A stretch of DNA of 6,691 nt from Deltaproteobacteria bacterium RIFOXYD12_FULL_50_9 (GCA_001799225.1 MGTA01000098.1:1-6691); one strand, 5' to 3'. Counted from the stretch's first letter, positions 1 to 5,701 are shown. A program made the numbers and translations. The notes: generated from the sequence alone by a model not told the origin.

Positions 1-1
1 C

Positions 2-190
2 CTTTCATCACTTATCTTGCACATTTTATGCGATACTTCCATTATTTATCCTGAACGCTCTCAATTCCTGGAAAAATTTGAAGCAGGCCAACTTGGGGAC
101 GAGGCTGATTATTTCGATTGGTATTCCTATGCGCAGCTCCTCAACGAATGGCAAACGTCCCGTTCCGCCATCCATTCCGCAATTCGATGA
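2..190 (+). CDS. C-terminal end of an unrecognised protein, possible partner gene of the TumE-like toxin
   Basis: An open frame runs in from the left edge and stops with TGA at 188-190. The visible 62 residues are acidic and aromatic in the second half (FEAGQLGDEADYFDWYSYAQL) and end in AIHSAIR. I do not recognise a named domain and no start codon can be assigned, because the frame is open to the window edge. The stop overlaps the ATG of the TumE-like gene as ATGA, and that gene has no Shine-Dalgarno of its own, so the two are probably translationally coupled. Partner genes in such tight pairs are often antitoxins; that role is inferred from position only. The first 17 or so codons look less protein-like than the rest, so the true gene could begin inside the window or have its own frame change. 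Confidence 0.45.
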   Translation, partial: LSSLILHILCDTSIIYPERSQFLEKFEAGQLGDEADYFDWYSYAQLLNEWQTSRSAIHSAIR

Positions 191-572
191 TCAAAAAGTT
201 CATTGCTGATGTCGATAAAGCCCTTGATTCTTCTCCAATCATCTTGTCGTCGGACATCCAGAAACACTTTGGCCCCAATGGACTTTCCGTATATTTAAAG
301 GCCAGATTAGATTCATAGATTCATCCATATTGGAAATAGCCATATTTACCACCGAATCACCCCTTACCCTCAAAATCGATAAATACAGATTCCATTACAT
401 GACCGACAACAGACAGATGCTCTTTCGTTATGACAATGCACCACATCATCCAGACGTAAGCTCATTTCCCCATCACAAACACACCTCGACGGATGAAGTC
501 CAGTCAGACATTCCATCAATAAAGGACGTGCTGAACGAAATAAGCGCCATGATGGTAAGCAGATCTTATTAG
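187..572 (+). pseudogene. TumE/DUF6516-family toxin, reading frame split by a one-base shift
   Basis: Two overlapping frames together make one TumE-like (DUF6516) protein of 128 residues. Frame A starts at ATG 187 and gives MIKKFIADVDKALDSSPI, the usual opening of the family; it continues to K38 (codon 298-300), then runs into TAG at 316-318. Frame B, read from 300, gives GQIRFIDSSILEIAIF, then KYRFHYM, and the family hallmark FRYDNAPHHPDVSSFPHHKH, ending at TAG 570-572. Joining them needs G300 to be read twice, that is, a -1 shift or one lost G in AAGGGCC. The join lies on T TTA AAG (294-300), a canonical slippery heptamer in the correct phase. TumE-type proteins are toxins of type II toxin-antitoxin systems. 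If no frameshifting occurs, the product is a 43-residue truncated peptide and the gene is dead. The family assignment is firm; the broken versus recoded status is open. Confidence 0.75.
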
Positions 573-745
573 CCACAGTGAGCGCTATGCCTCTCTGTAA
601 TCAACAAAGCCTATTACGCGCACGCCTCAAGGCGTTCCGCAACCCAAATTCTCAGTCACTAGTTTCCCCCTTGCGCCTTACTCTGCTTTTTCTCTTGCAA
701 CTTTTCACAAAACAGCCGAACACGATCGGAATCATAACAATCCTT

Positions 746-774
746 TTGACATTTAATTGATTAAATGAAATAGT
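746..774 (+). promoter_or_regulatory. Candidate sigma70 promoter with a dyad in its spacer
   Basis: A perfect -35 TTGACA (746-751) is followed after 17 bases by AATAGT (769-774), a 4/6 match to the -10 consensus. The spacer contains the inverted repeat TTTAAT-TG-ATTAAA (752-765), an operator-like element. The next protein start is about 290-350 bases downstream, so the transcript would have a long leader or be a separate RNA. The -10 box is weak. Confidence 0.35.
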
Positions 775-786
775 GCTCAAAATTTG

Positions 787-804
787 TTCATACACTTATA
801 TGAA
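787..804. repeat. 18-bp inverted repeat, operator-like
   Basis: TTCATA and TATGAA form perfect 6-bp arms around the 6-base centre CACTTA. The element lies just downstream of the predicted start of the 746-774 promoter, a position typical for a repressor site. It could also be chance in A/T-rich DNA. Confidence 0.35.
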
Positions 805-855
805 ATGTTTCCATGGCACCTCGGCAGAATATGTACAAAAAACAGACTAGGGATA

Positions 856-884
856 TTGACCATATTAGGCCAACATGCTTTATT
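856..884 (+). promoter_or_regulatory. Second candidate sigma70 promoter
   Basis: TTGACC (856-861, 5/6 match) is followed by a 17-base spacer and TTTATT (879-884, 4/6 match). It points toward the leader ORF and HEPN gene. Both boxes are imperfect and the leader would be about 175 bases to the small ORF at 1067. Confidence 0.25.
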
Positions 885-912
885 GTCATGGTGACCAACG
901 TGACTTTTATTT
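885..912 (+). terminator. Weak Rho-independent terminator-like hairpin
   Basis: GTCATGG (885-891) pairs with CCA (895-897) and TGAC (901-904), with a three-base bulge ACG. TTTTATTT follows at 905-912. The stem is short and bulged, so this is only a candidate. It would end a transcript from the 746-774 promoter after about 130 bases. Confidence 0.2.
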
Positions 913-1066
913 AAAATACAGGAAGTTACGTCAATATCAATTTAAGATATTTTCGAGATTAGCTGGCCTGATGGTATATTAACCGGATCTGATCAAATAC
1001 GAGTTGTTTTTGAAATCAAGCTATAAATCATTTTGTGAAACCATCCACCGGAAAGGGAATGTACTG

Positions 1067-1129
1067 ATGAAATGCACATTTGGTTTACACCACGTTTTTA
1101 ACATTTTCACTGTGTCGCTAACACGATGA
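1067..1129 (+). CDS. 20-codon leader ORF coupled to the HEPN gene
   Basis: ATG at 1067 opens a 20-residue frame (it begins MKCTFGLHHVF and ends SLTR) that stops with TGA at 1127-1129. This overlaps the ATG of the HEPN gene at 1126 as ATGA. A purine-rich site, GGAAAGGGAA (1050-1059), sits 8 bases before the ATG at its GGGA core. The HEPN gene has no such site of its own. The simplest reading is that ribosomes load here and reinitiate at 1126, so the peptide serves as a coupling leader. The peptide has no family I know. It could be chance, as short frames are common. Confidence 0.35.
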   Translation: MKCTFGLHHVFNIFTVSLTR

Positions 1130-2265
1130 AATCTCTTGTCGACTGGCTGTACAGGCTAGCCGCAGTTACACCGGAAGTCGTTCCCGAAATCGGATTCTTT
1201 CGAGTTTCTGTTTCAGGGATTGAGCCACTTGATGTCGAAAATTGGCTTCTCTCAATTGATCCCCAAGGACTGTTGAGCAATAGTCTGCAAGCGACAGGTC
1301 CAGAGTCGTGGTCTGTCATGAGACTGCCGGATCTTCCTCGTAAAGAAGTGAATCTTCACGACCGCCATCGACTAGGTGCAGATCTCGCCTGCGTTTTGTC
1401 GCTTGCCTTAGACCGTAGAGTTGTAATTCCAAACGATTTTGCCATGCACATTCCGCAGCTTGAAAACGTGGTCTTTCAGCCAGTTTCTCAGGTCGTTGAC
1501 CTAGGCATTCTGGGTCCGTTACCCCCTGACGCCAAGCAACGAATAAACGCATACATTTCCTCGGTGGCGGGGCTGGCAAAGGAAGACCAAGAGGTCATCG
1601 GCGCTGCATCTTCTGCATACCACGGGGCAATTCTTCTGTTTGATAGAGAACCACGCGCAGCGTACACGTTGTTGGTTGCAGGTGTCGAAGCTCTTTCACG
1701 AAAGTATGGTTCGCCTCCTACTGGATGGGCCAATTGGGAAGAGTCGGCCAACTGGGACAAGCTGTTTGACACGCAAGGCCTGACGACCGGACAAGCCGAG
1801 GCATTTCGAGACCGACTTATGCATGACAGGCAACTTCGCCTTGCAGCTACGTTTCAAAACTATGCGTCGACTCGGCTTGGAGAAAATTTCTGGAGCAAAC
1901 CACTAGACCAGTGGGTCTATGGTATCGATGCAAATACTGGTGCATGGCTGTCGCCGACCAAAGTCAAGGAGTGTCGCGTTTCAGATTTTTTATCCTTAGA
2001 CCGGACCACACTCAAAAAATCGCTTGCTAAGAGCTACAACCTACGTTCAACCGTGGTACATGAAGCCCAGTGGGTTGAACTAATGACCCTCGCTCAACCT
2101 CCTGTGAAGGCTCCACAAAGTTCACGTATCCTCCCGTTTCCCATTCTTCGAGCACTGCTTGCGGAGCTTATTTGGATCGAAATCTCCGCGCATGCATTAC
2201 CTACTGCTTTACCAGACTTTCTGCTGTTGCGTGCACCTAAAACCCCGGGAGGCGGTAGCCCTTGA
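1126..2265 (+). CDS. HEPN-domain protein, ApeA-like; putative defence RNase
   Basis: This 379-residue soluble protein shows no signal peptide or membrane segment. Residues about 1-130 form a beta-rich N-terminal part I do not recognise. Residues about 150-360 resemble the ApeA-type HEPN fold. A helix AAYTLLVAGVEALSRKYG (178-195) is followed by an insert and then the R-x4-H motif RSTVVH (R307, H312) preceded by KSYNL, and a C-terminal helix PILRALLAELIWIEIS. HEPN proteins with this motif are usually metal-independent RNases acting in abortive phage defence or toxin systems; that role is inferred here. A second R-x4-H (R228-H233, RDRLMH) lies in the insert. ATG 1126 is the first start after an in-frame stop at 1099-1101; there is no Shine-Dalgarno, but a leader ORF overlaps the start. 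The nuclease gene follows on the same strand 109 bases later. The HEPN assignment rests on the motif and its helical context, not on a search. Confidence 0.6.
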   Translation: MKSLVDWLYRLAAVTPEVVPEIGFFRVSVSGIEPLDVENWLLSIDPQGLLSNSLQATGPESWSVMRLPDLPRKEVNLHDRHRLGADLACVLSLALDRRVVIPNDFAMHIPQLENVVFQPVSQVVDLGILGPLPPDAKQRINAYISSVAGLAKEDQEVIGAASSAYHGAILLFDREPRAAYTLLVAGVEALSRKYGSPPTGWANWEESANWDKLFDTQGLTTGQAEAFRDRLMHDRQLRLAATFQNYASTRLGENFWSKPLDQWVYGIDANTGAWLSPTKVKECRVSDFLSLDRTTLKKSLAKSYNLRSTVVHEAQWVELMTLAQPPVKAPQSSRILPFPILRALLAELIWIEISAHALPTALPDFLLLRAPKTPGGGSP

Positions 2266-2313
2266 CACGAAACAAAAATGAAAATCGGAAATAAACGCGA
2301 GGTTCCAACCAAA

Positions 2314-2341
2314 CGGGAGGACCGGTGAACCCGGTCACCCG
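2314..2341. repeat. GC-rich hairpin between the HEPN and nuclease genes
   Basis: CGGG (2314-2317) and GACCGG (2320-2325) pair with CCGGTC (2331-2336) and CCCG (2338-2341), around the loop TGAAC. This gives ten pairs with a 2x1 internal loop. An alternative outer pairing joins AACGGG (2312-2317) and CCCGTT (2346-2351). No T-tract follows, so it is not a standard terminator. It starts 48 bases after the HEPN stop and ends 33 bases before the next ATG. It may be an RNA structure on a shared transcript or a remnant recombination site. Confidence 0.45.
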
Positions 2342-2374
2342 CTGACCCGTTATGCAACTAAAGAAATAAAACTT

Positions 2375-4222
2375 ATGCGAAAACTAACTACGGAACAATT
2401 TATTTCCAATGCGAAGAAAGTTCACGGTGATCGCTACGATTATTCTGAGGTTGTCTATGCAGGCAATAAAGCAAAAATTACAATTATCTGCCCGGAACAT
2501 GGAAAGTTTGAGCAGGCGCCCGTTGAGCACGCTAATGGCAGCGGTTGCCGCATCTGCTCCCACAGGAGAGCTGGCGACAATAGACGAACCAGCAAGGAAG
2601 ACTTTGTACTTAGAGCCGAAAAGATCCACGGTAGAAAGTATGACTACTCACTGGTAAACATTGAGACGCTTGCAACAAGGGTCAAGATTATCTGCCCTGA
2701 ACATGGTGTGTTCGAGCAAGTTGCTAGTGGTCATGTGGCAGGCAGTGGCTGTAGGCAGTGCGCCAATAAGATTAGAAATGACAACAACAGACTGAGTCTG
2801 GATGGGTTTATACGTAGAGCGCGAAAGGTACACGGAGAGTGTTACGATTATTCGGCAGTTGTGTATGTTGGCATAAATATTAAGGTGACGATCTACTGCC
2901 CAGTTCATGGCGTGTTCGAACAAGATCCATCTAACCATTTGCATGGGAGTGGTTGTCCCACTTGTGCCACAAAGAAAAGGGGGATGAATAGGCGTTTGGC
3001 ACACTCTGAGTTCTTGCGCAGAGCGAGAGAAGTTCACGGGGACAAGTATGATTATTCCCATGCCAATATTGAAAACAGTAAATCGAGTGTTAAGATCGTG
3101 TGCCCCGAGCATGGGGTGTTCGAGCAAATCCCTTCTAACCATTTACTGGGGAACGGATGCCTCCTCTGTGGGTTCAAGAATGCAGGTCAGTACCACAAGA
3201 AGAACACTACTTCTTACATTTTTGAAGCGCAAAAAATACATGGTGATCGATACGACTACTCGGCTACTGACTATAAAGGGGCAAGAGAAAAACTAACGAT
3301 AATCTGCCCAGAGCACGGCCCCTTCGACCAGGTGGCCCATGTCCATTTGCGGGGAGCAGGTTGTGATCGGTGTTCCTACGAGGCAAGAGGTGACCGCGCA
3401 AAGATGCCTTTCGCTGAGTTCCTTCAAAGGGTAAAGCAGGTTCACGGGGAGGTCTACGACTATTCACTAGCCGAAGACCAGTACCAAGGTGCTTCCTCTA
3501 AGATAACTATCATTTGCAGGGAACATGGGGAGTTCAGCCAGATTACGCAAGCACACTTGCAAGGGCAAGGTTGCGCCACTTGTGGTGACATCAGGACCGC
3601 TGCAATACTCCGCAAAACAACCGATGATTTCATTCGTGATGCAAAAGGAGTCCATGGCGACAAGTATGACTATTCAATGGTCGACTATAAAGGTGCTTTT
3701 GAAGGCATTAAGATAATCTGTAAGATAGATGGTATATTTGCACAGAGCCCCACTGCCCACCTTAGTGGGATCGGTTGCCCAAAGTGCAGTAGACGGGGGC
3801 AAGGTGCCCCACGGAATTTGACTCGCGCTCTACGTGGTGAGTTCGATAAGCCACAGGACTCGTTTATGTATATCATAACCTTCACGGCGCCTTACTCCGC
3901 TACGCCGCTCCACAAAATAGGCAGTGGTACGGGGAGCCGGGGAGACTCGGTGCAGACACAAATACGCAGGGCTTGCGGGACTGACATATGTGCGGCACTA
4001 TACCAATTTAAGACTATGGGCGAAGCGATTGTATTTGAGCATCTTGCCCATGAGCAAGTACGCGATTATCAGTTTGTCGTACCAGTGGAGTTCAAGTTCC
4101 CCGGCCATACGGAAGTTTTCTCAAAGCTTCCGGATCTTGCTGCCGTCCAGGATCATCCTACGCTGTCAAGGTTCAGGGCCGGTGAACGGTGGAATCATAA
4201 GAGAAGGAACACAGGAGAATAG
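2375..4222 (+). CDS. Seven-repeat zinc-ribbon (DUF723-like) protein with C-terminal GIY-YIG-like endonuclease domain
   Basis: This is a 615-residue protein. Residues 4-481 are seven tandem repeats of 68-70 residues with the pattern F-x7-VHG(D)xYDYS, then IICPEHGxFEQ, then HLxGxGCxxC. Such HGDKYDYS repeats occur in phage and bacterial nuclease-like proteins and are thought to bind DNA; the Cys/His spacing suggests one zinc per repeat. Residues about 497-585 look like a divergent GIY-YIG nuclease: MYIITF (GIY strand, Y499), HKIGSG (YIG strand), R522, E555 in FEHLAHE, and FPGHTEVF near the end. The likely role is DNA cleavage at a long recognition site, as in homing or Vsr-like enzymes; this is inferred. 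The start ATG 2375 has only a weak purine-rich site (AAAGAAA, 2360-2366); a five-codon frame, MQLKK, at 2352-2369 precedes it. Repeat 7 has lost the His of CPEHG (CKIDG). The alternative is a non-catalytic DNA-binding protein. Confidence 0.7.
   Translation: MRKLTTEQFISNAKKVHGDRYDYSEVVYAGNKAKITIICPEHGKFEQAPVEHANGSGCRICSHRRAGDNRRTSKEDFVLRAEKIHGRKYDYSLVNIETLATRVKIICPEHGVFEQVASGHVAGSGCRQCANKIRNDNNRLSLDGFIRRARKVHGECYDYSAVVYVGINIKVTIYCPVHGVFEQDPSNHLHGSGCPTCATKKRGMNRRLAHSEFLRRAREVHGDKYDYSHANIENSKSSVKIVCPEHGVFEQIPSNHLLGNGCLLCGFKNAGQYHKKNTTSYIFEAQKIHGDRYDYSATDYKGAREKLTIICPEHGPFDQVAHVHLRGAGCDRCSYEARGDRAKMPFAEFLQRVKQVHGEVYDYSLAEDQYQGASSKITIICREHGEFSQITQAHLQGQGCATCGDIRTAAILRKTTDDFIRDAKGVHGDKYDYSMVDYKGAFEGIKIICKIDGIFAQSPTAHLSGIGCPKCSRRGQGAPRNLTRALRGEFDKPQDSFMYIITFTAPYSATPLHKIGSGTGSRGDSVQTQIRRACGTDICAALYQFKTMGEAIVFEHLAHEQVRDYQFVVPVEFKFPGHTEVFSKLPDLAAVQDHPTLSRFRAGERWNHKRRNTGE
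2384..3817 (+). repeat. Seven tandem coding repeats of about 204-210 bp
   Basis: The repeats encode residues 4-71, 72-139, 140-207, 208-275, 276-343, 344-413 and 414-481 of the nuclease-like protein. Six are 68 residues; repeat 6 is 70, with two extra residues around DQYQG. Key conserved points are H-G at positions 14-15, YDYS at 18-21, C36 and H39 in CPEHG, H49, G52, G54, and C55/C58. The codons have diverged widely between copies although the protein pattern is kept, so the duplications are old and under selection. Confidence 0.85.
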
Positions 4223-4352
4223 GGACTTTGGGGTCATCGGGACCGATGCATAAGAGCTGAATTTACCGGTGAAGGAAGCTGGTAGAATTTTTGGAACCAG
4301 AAAATACATAATAATCATTGATCGGTAGTAACATATAGGATACCATTATCGC
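4223..4352. other. Intergenic region with a short hairpin before the left toxin-antitoxin operon
   Basis: CATCGG (4235-4240) and CCGATG (4243-4248) form a short inverted repeat with no T-tract, so termination of the nuclease gene is not shown. A third copy of CCGGTGAA lies at 4266-4273. The right end holds the toxin promoter. Confidence 0.35.
4318..4346 (+). promoter_or_regulatory. Candidate promoter of the left toxin-antitoxin operon
   Basis: TTGATC (4318-4323) and TACCAT (4341-4346) are each 4/6 matches, separated by exactly 17 bases. The -10 ends six bases before the toxin ATG at 4353, which would put the transcript start at or next to the start codon. Small dyads GGTA-TACC (4324-4327, 4341-4344) and GATA-TATC (4339-4342, 4347-4350) overlap the -10 and may bind the antitoxin. 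The same geometry is seen, with better boxes, at the right operon. Confidence 0.4.
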
Positions 4353-4688
4353 ATGAGTTATAAGGTCGAAGAATATCTCCGCGAAGACGGAACAAGCCCT
4401 TACGAAGAGTGGTTCATGAGGTTAGACACCGTCGCTGCGGCAAAGATTACGATCGTGAAACTTAAAATGGAACAAGGCAATCTTTCCAACGTAAAATGGT
4501 TTGGGGGAATTGGAGAATACCGGCTGGATTGGGGGCCTGGCTACCGGGTATATATCGGCAAAGACGGTGACAAGCTGATTATTCTACTCGGCGGCGGAAC
4601 CAAAAAGGGACAGCAAAAGGATATCGACAAAGCAGAAGTCATTTGGAAAGAATACAAAGATCGAAAAGCCAACCAGAAAAAGAAATAG
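4353..4688 (+). CDS. RelE-superfamily toxin, Gp49/HI1419-like (COG3657 type)
   Basis: This 111-residue protein has the full pattern of the phage-derived Gp49-like toxins: an N-terminal strand and SPYEEWFMRL (15-24), QGNLSNVKWF (41-50), GEYRLDWGPGYRVYIG (54-69), IILLGGGTKKGQQKDI (76-91) and a final helix KAEVIWKEY. Members belong to the RelE/ParE superfamily, and are the toxin half of type II pairs with an HTH antitoxin; many act on translating mRNA, but the target here is not shown. The lysine-rich tail (DRKANQKKK) extends past the domain. It is the first gene of an operon with the antitoxin 24 bases later. The start has no close ribosome binding site; AGGA at 4337-4340 is 12 bases away, and the promoter position suggests a leaderless message. 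Confidence 0.88.
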   Translation: MSYKVEEYLREDGTSPYEEWFMRLDTVAAAKITIVKLKMEQGNLSNVKWFGGIGEYRLDWGPGYRVYIGKDGDKLIILLGGGTKKGQQKDIDKAEVIWKEYKDRKANQKKK

Positions 4689-4701
4689 ATTTAACAGACA
4701 T

Positions 4702-4707
4702 AGGAGG
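4702..4707 (+). promoter_or_regulatory. Consensus ribosome binding site of the left antitoxin
   Basis: AGGAGG lies five bases before ATG 4713. The toxin upstream lacks such a site, so the antitoxin is probably made in excess from the shared message, as a toxin-first operon needs. Confidence 0.8.
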
Positions 4708-4712
4708 CAAAA

Positions 4713-5033
4713 ATGGCTCTTACAAGAGACTTCAAAGAAACAATAAAAAAGCGGGTTGAATGTGACCCTGATTTTGCAAAGTCACTACTTCATGAAGCGG
4801 TCGATTTATTACTGGATGGTGATTCAGCAACCGCCAAACTGATTCTACGCGACCTCATAAACGCAACTGTCGGATTCGAGCGATTGGCTGAAGAAGTTCA
4901 GAAACCTAGCAAAAGCCTTCACCGCATGCTTTCCACATCCGGCAATCCTACCATGGAGAATCTATCGGCTATCTTTGCCACTATGAAAAAAACACTGCAC
5001 GTCAGGATAGATACTACAGTTACTGCTGTTTAG
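4713..5033 (+). CDS. HTH antitoxin, HI1420-like (COG3636 type)
   Basis: This 106-residue protein is the partner of the toxin just upstream. The N-terminal part (FKETIKKRVECDPDFAKSLL, 7-26, then AVDLLLDGD, 29-37) is the helical segment that normally binds toxin. AKLILRDLINATVGFERLAE (41-60) leads into a helix-turn-helix at about 54-75 with the recognition part KPSKSLHRMLSTSGNP. LSAIFATMKKTLHVRI follows. By analogy with the family, it neutralises the toxin and represses the operon through dyads at the toxin promoter. It ends convergently with the right operon, 56 bases from the HigA stop. No terminator with a T-tract is visible there; 5055-5067 holds only ATGGTG-C-CACCAT. Confidence 0.87.
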   Translation: MALTRDFKETIKKRVECDPDFAKSLLHEAVDLLLDGDSATAKLILRDLINATVGFERLAEEVQKPSKSLHRMLSTSGNPTMENLSAIFATMKKTLHVRIDTTVTAV

Positions 5034-5089
5034 TGCCGCACGTCCTGCCGCGCAATGGTGCCACCATCCTGTCGGAAAAGGTGAAAATC

Positions 5090-5392
5090 CTATGCAGCTT
5101 GCGAAAGTGGCTGTACCTGACGCATCTTCTGAACCAGTGTTTTTTCAGCGGTCTTCAGATCATAACTGGTTTGCAGGTTCATCCAGTAGGTTGGTGTTTG
5201 ATTAAATACCTTGCCAAGAAGCAAAGCCAGCTCAGCCGTAATCGGACGCGAACCCTTGATAACATGTGATATTCGCATAGGTGAAACGTCAATTGCCTGA
5301 GCAAAAGCGTTTTGCGACATGCCAAGTTCATCAAGTATTTCTTTCAGGAATACTCCGGGATGTATGGGGGGAAGGCCATTTTTGATCGACAT
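5090..5392 (-). CDS. higA: HigA-family antitoxin (XRE-type HTH), no adjacent HigB
   Basis: This complete 100-residue protein has the HigA signature: PPIHPGVFLKEILDELGMSQ (8-27), an XRE helix-turn-helix at about 23-50 (MSQNAFAQAIDVSPMRISHV, then KGSRPIT), ELALLLGKVFNQTPTYWMNL (54-73) and QTSYDLKTAEK. HigA proteins bind HigB toxins and repress their operon. Here the preceding gene is an HI1420-like antitoxin that ends only 3 bases upstream. GAGG (minus strand, 5404-5401) sits 8 bases before the ATG, so it is the third gene of the right operon. No HigB-like frame lies on either side within the window. It may be an orphan regulator, an added transcriptional control, or protection against a HigB encoded elsewhere. 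The gene ends with TAG, convergent to the left operon. Confidence 0.9.
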   Translation of the reverse strand: MSIKNGLPPIHPGVFLKEILDELGMSQNAFAQAIDVSPMRISHVIKGSRPITAELALLLGKVFNQTPTYWMNLQTSYDLKTAEKTLVQKMRQVQPLSQAA

Positions 5393-5395
5393 AAG

Positions 5396-5701
5396 TTATG
5401 CCTCAACCTCTGGCATCGGTTGTATGGTAATGGTCAGTCCCATACCATGGAGAATGTTAAATAGGCTGGTAAGTTCCGGATTACCTCGTTTGGAAAGCAT
5501 CTGGTAAAGACTCTCGCGTTTTACGTGTGATCTTTCGGCAATTGCTGTCATGCCTCCGTTAGCCTGCGCCACTTCCCGCAAGGCTAACAGCATGGCTGAC
5601 TTATCACCCTCCTCCAGAACCGCGTTAAGATATGCAGCTGCATTTTCGGGGGATTTCAGCCATTCATGAAGATCGGATTCATAGTCGGTCATATGTTTCA
5701 T
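5396..5701 (-). CDS. HTH antitoxin, HI1420-like (COG3636 type), right operon
   Basis: This 101-residue antitoxin is partner to the toxin immediately upstream. The start chosen is ATG at 5701-5699, which overlaps the toxin stop as ATGA and has AGGAG 8 bases before it; a second ATG three codons later (5692-5690) is possible. A longer frame reaches to 5782, but it lies inside the toxin gene and is not family-like. Residues 12-45 (HEWLKSPENAAAYLNAVLEE, then KSAMLLALREVA) form the helical toxin-binding part. MTAIAERSHVKRESLYQMLS (51-70) is a helix-turn-helix, then KRGNPELTSLFNIL and a C-terminal strand ITIQPMPEVEA. It probably represses its own promoter at 6041-6069. It is only distantly similar to the antitoxin of the left operon. 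Confidence 0.88.
   Translation of the reverse strand: MKHMTDYESDLHEWLKSPENAAAYLNAVLEEGDKSAMLLALREVAQANGGMTAIAERSHVKRESLYQMLSKRGNPELTSLFNILHGMGLTITIQPMPEVEA

Larger units (their letters stand above)
573..1066. other. Gene-free A/T-rich intergenic stretch with regulatory-like elements
   Basis: I see no convincing protein gene in these 494 bases. A GTG-started frame of 60 codons from 578 has low-complexity, non-protein-like content. What can be seen is a consensus -35 box at 746, two A/T-rich dyads (752-765 and 787-804), a second -35/-10 pair at 856-884, and a weak hairpin followed by TTTTATTT at 885-912. A TATAAA at 1022-1027 resembles a -10 box but has no good -35. These may drive the HEPN gene or a small RNA. 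Confidence 0.5.

Noticed and set aside
578..760. 60-codon plus-strand frame after the TumE-like gene
   Set aside because: It has a GTG start without a ribosome binding site, and biased non-protein-like content (Leu/Thr runs) that matches no family. The DNA looks intergenic.
2648..3142. 164-codon minus-strand frame
   Set aside because: It lies wholly antisense to the repeat region of the nuclease-like gene. Its periodic content is the shadow of the repeats, and the plus-strand protein has conserved motifs throughout.
2384..3817. Periodic repeats as a CRISPR array or satellite
   Set aside because: The period of about 204 bp and the preserved reading frame with diverged codons show a protein repeat, not short identical DNA repeats with spacers.
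4235..4248. CATCGG-GA-CCGATG hairpin as a terminator of the nuclease gene
   Set aside because: The stem is short, the loop very tight, and CATAAG rather than a T-tract follows.
5055..5067. ATGGTG-C-CACCAT dyad between the convergent operons as a bidirectional terminator
   Set aside because: The one-base centre forces a short stem when folded, and no T-tract lies on either side.
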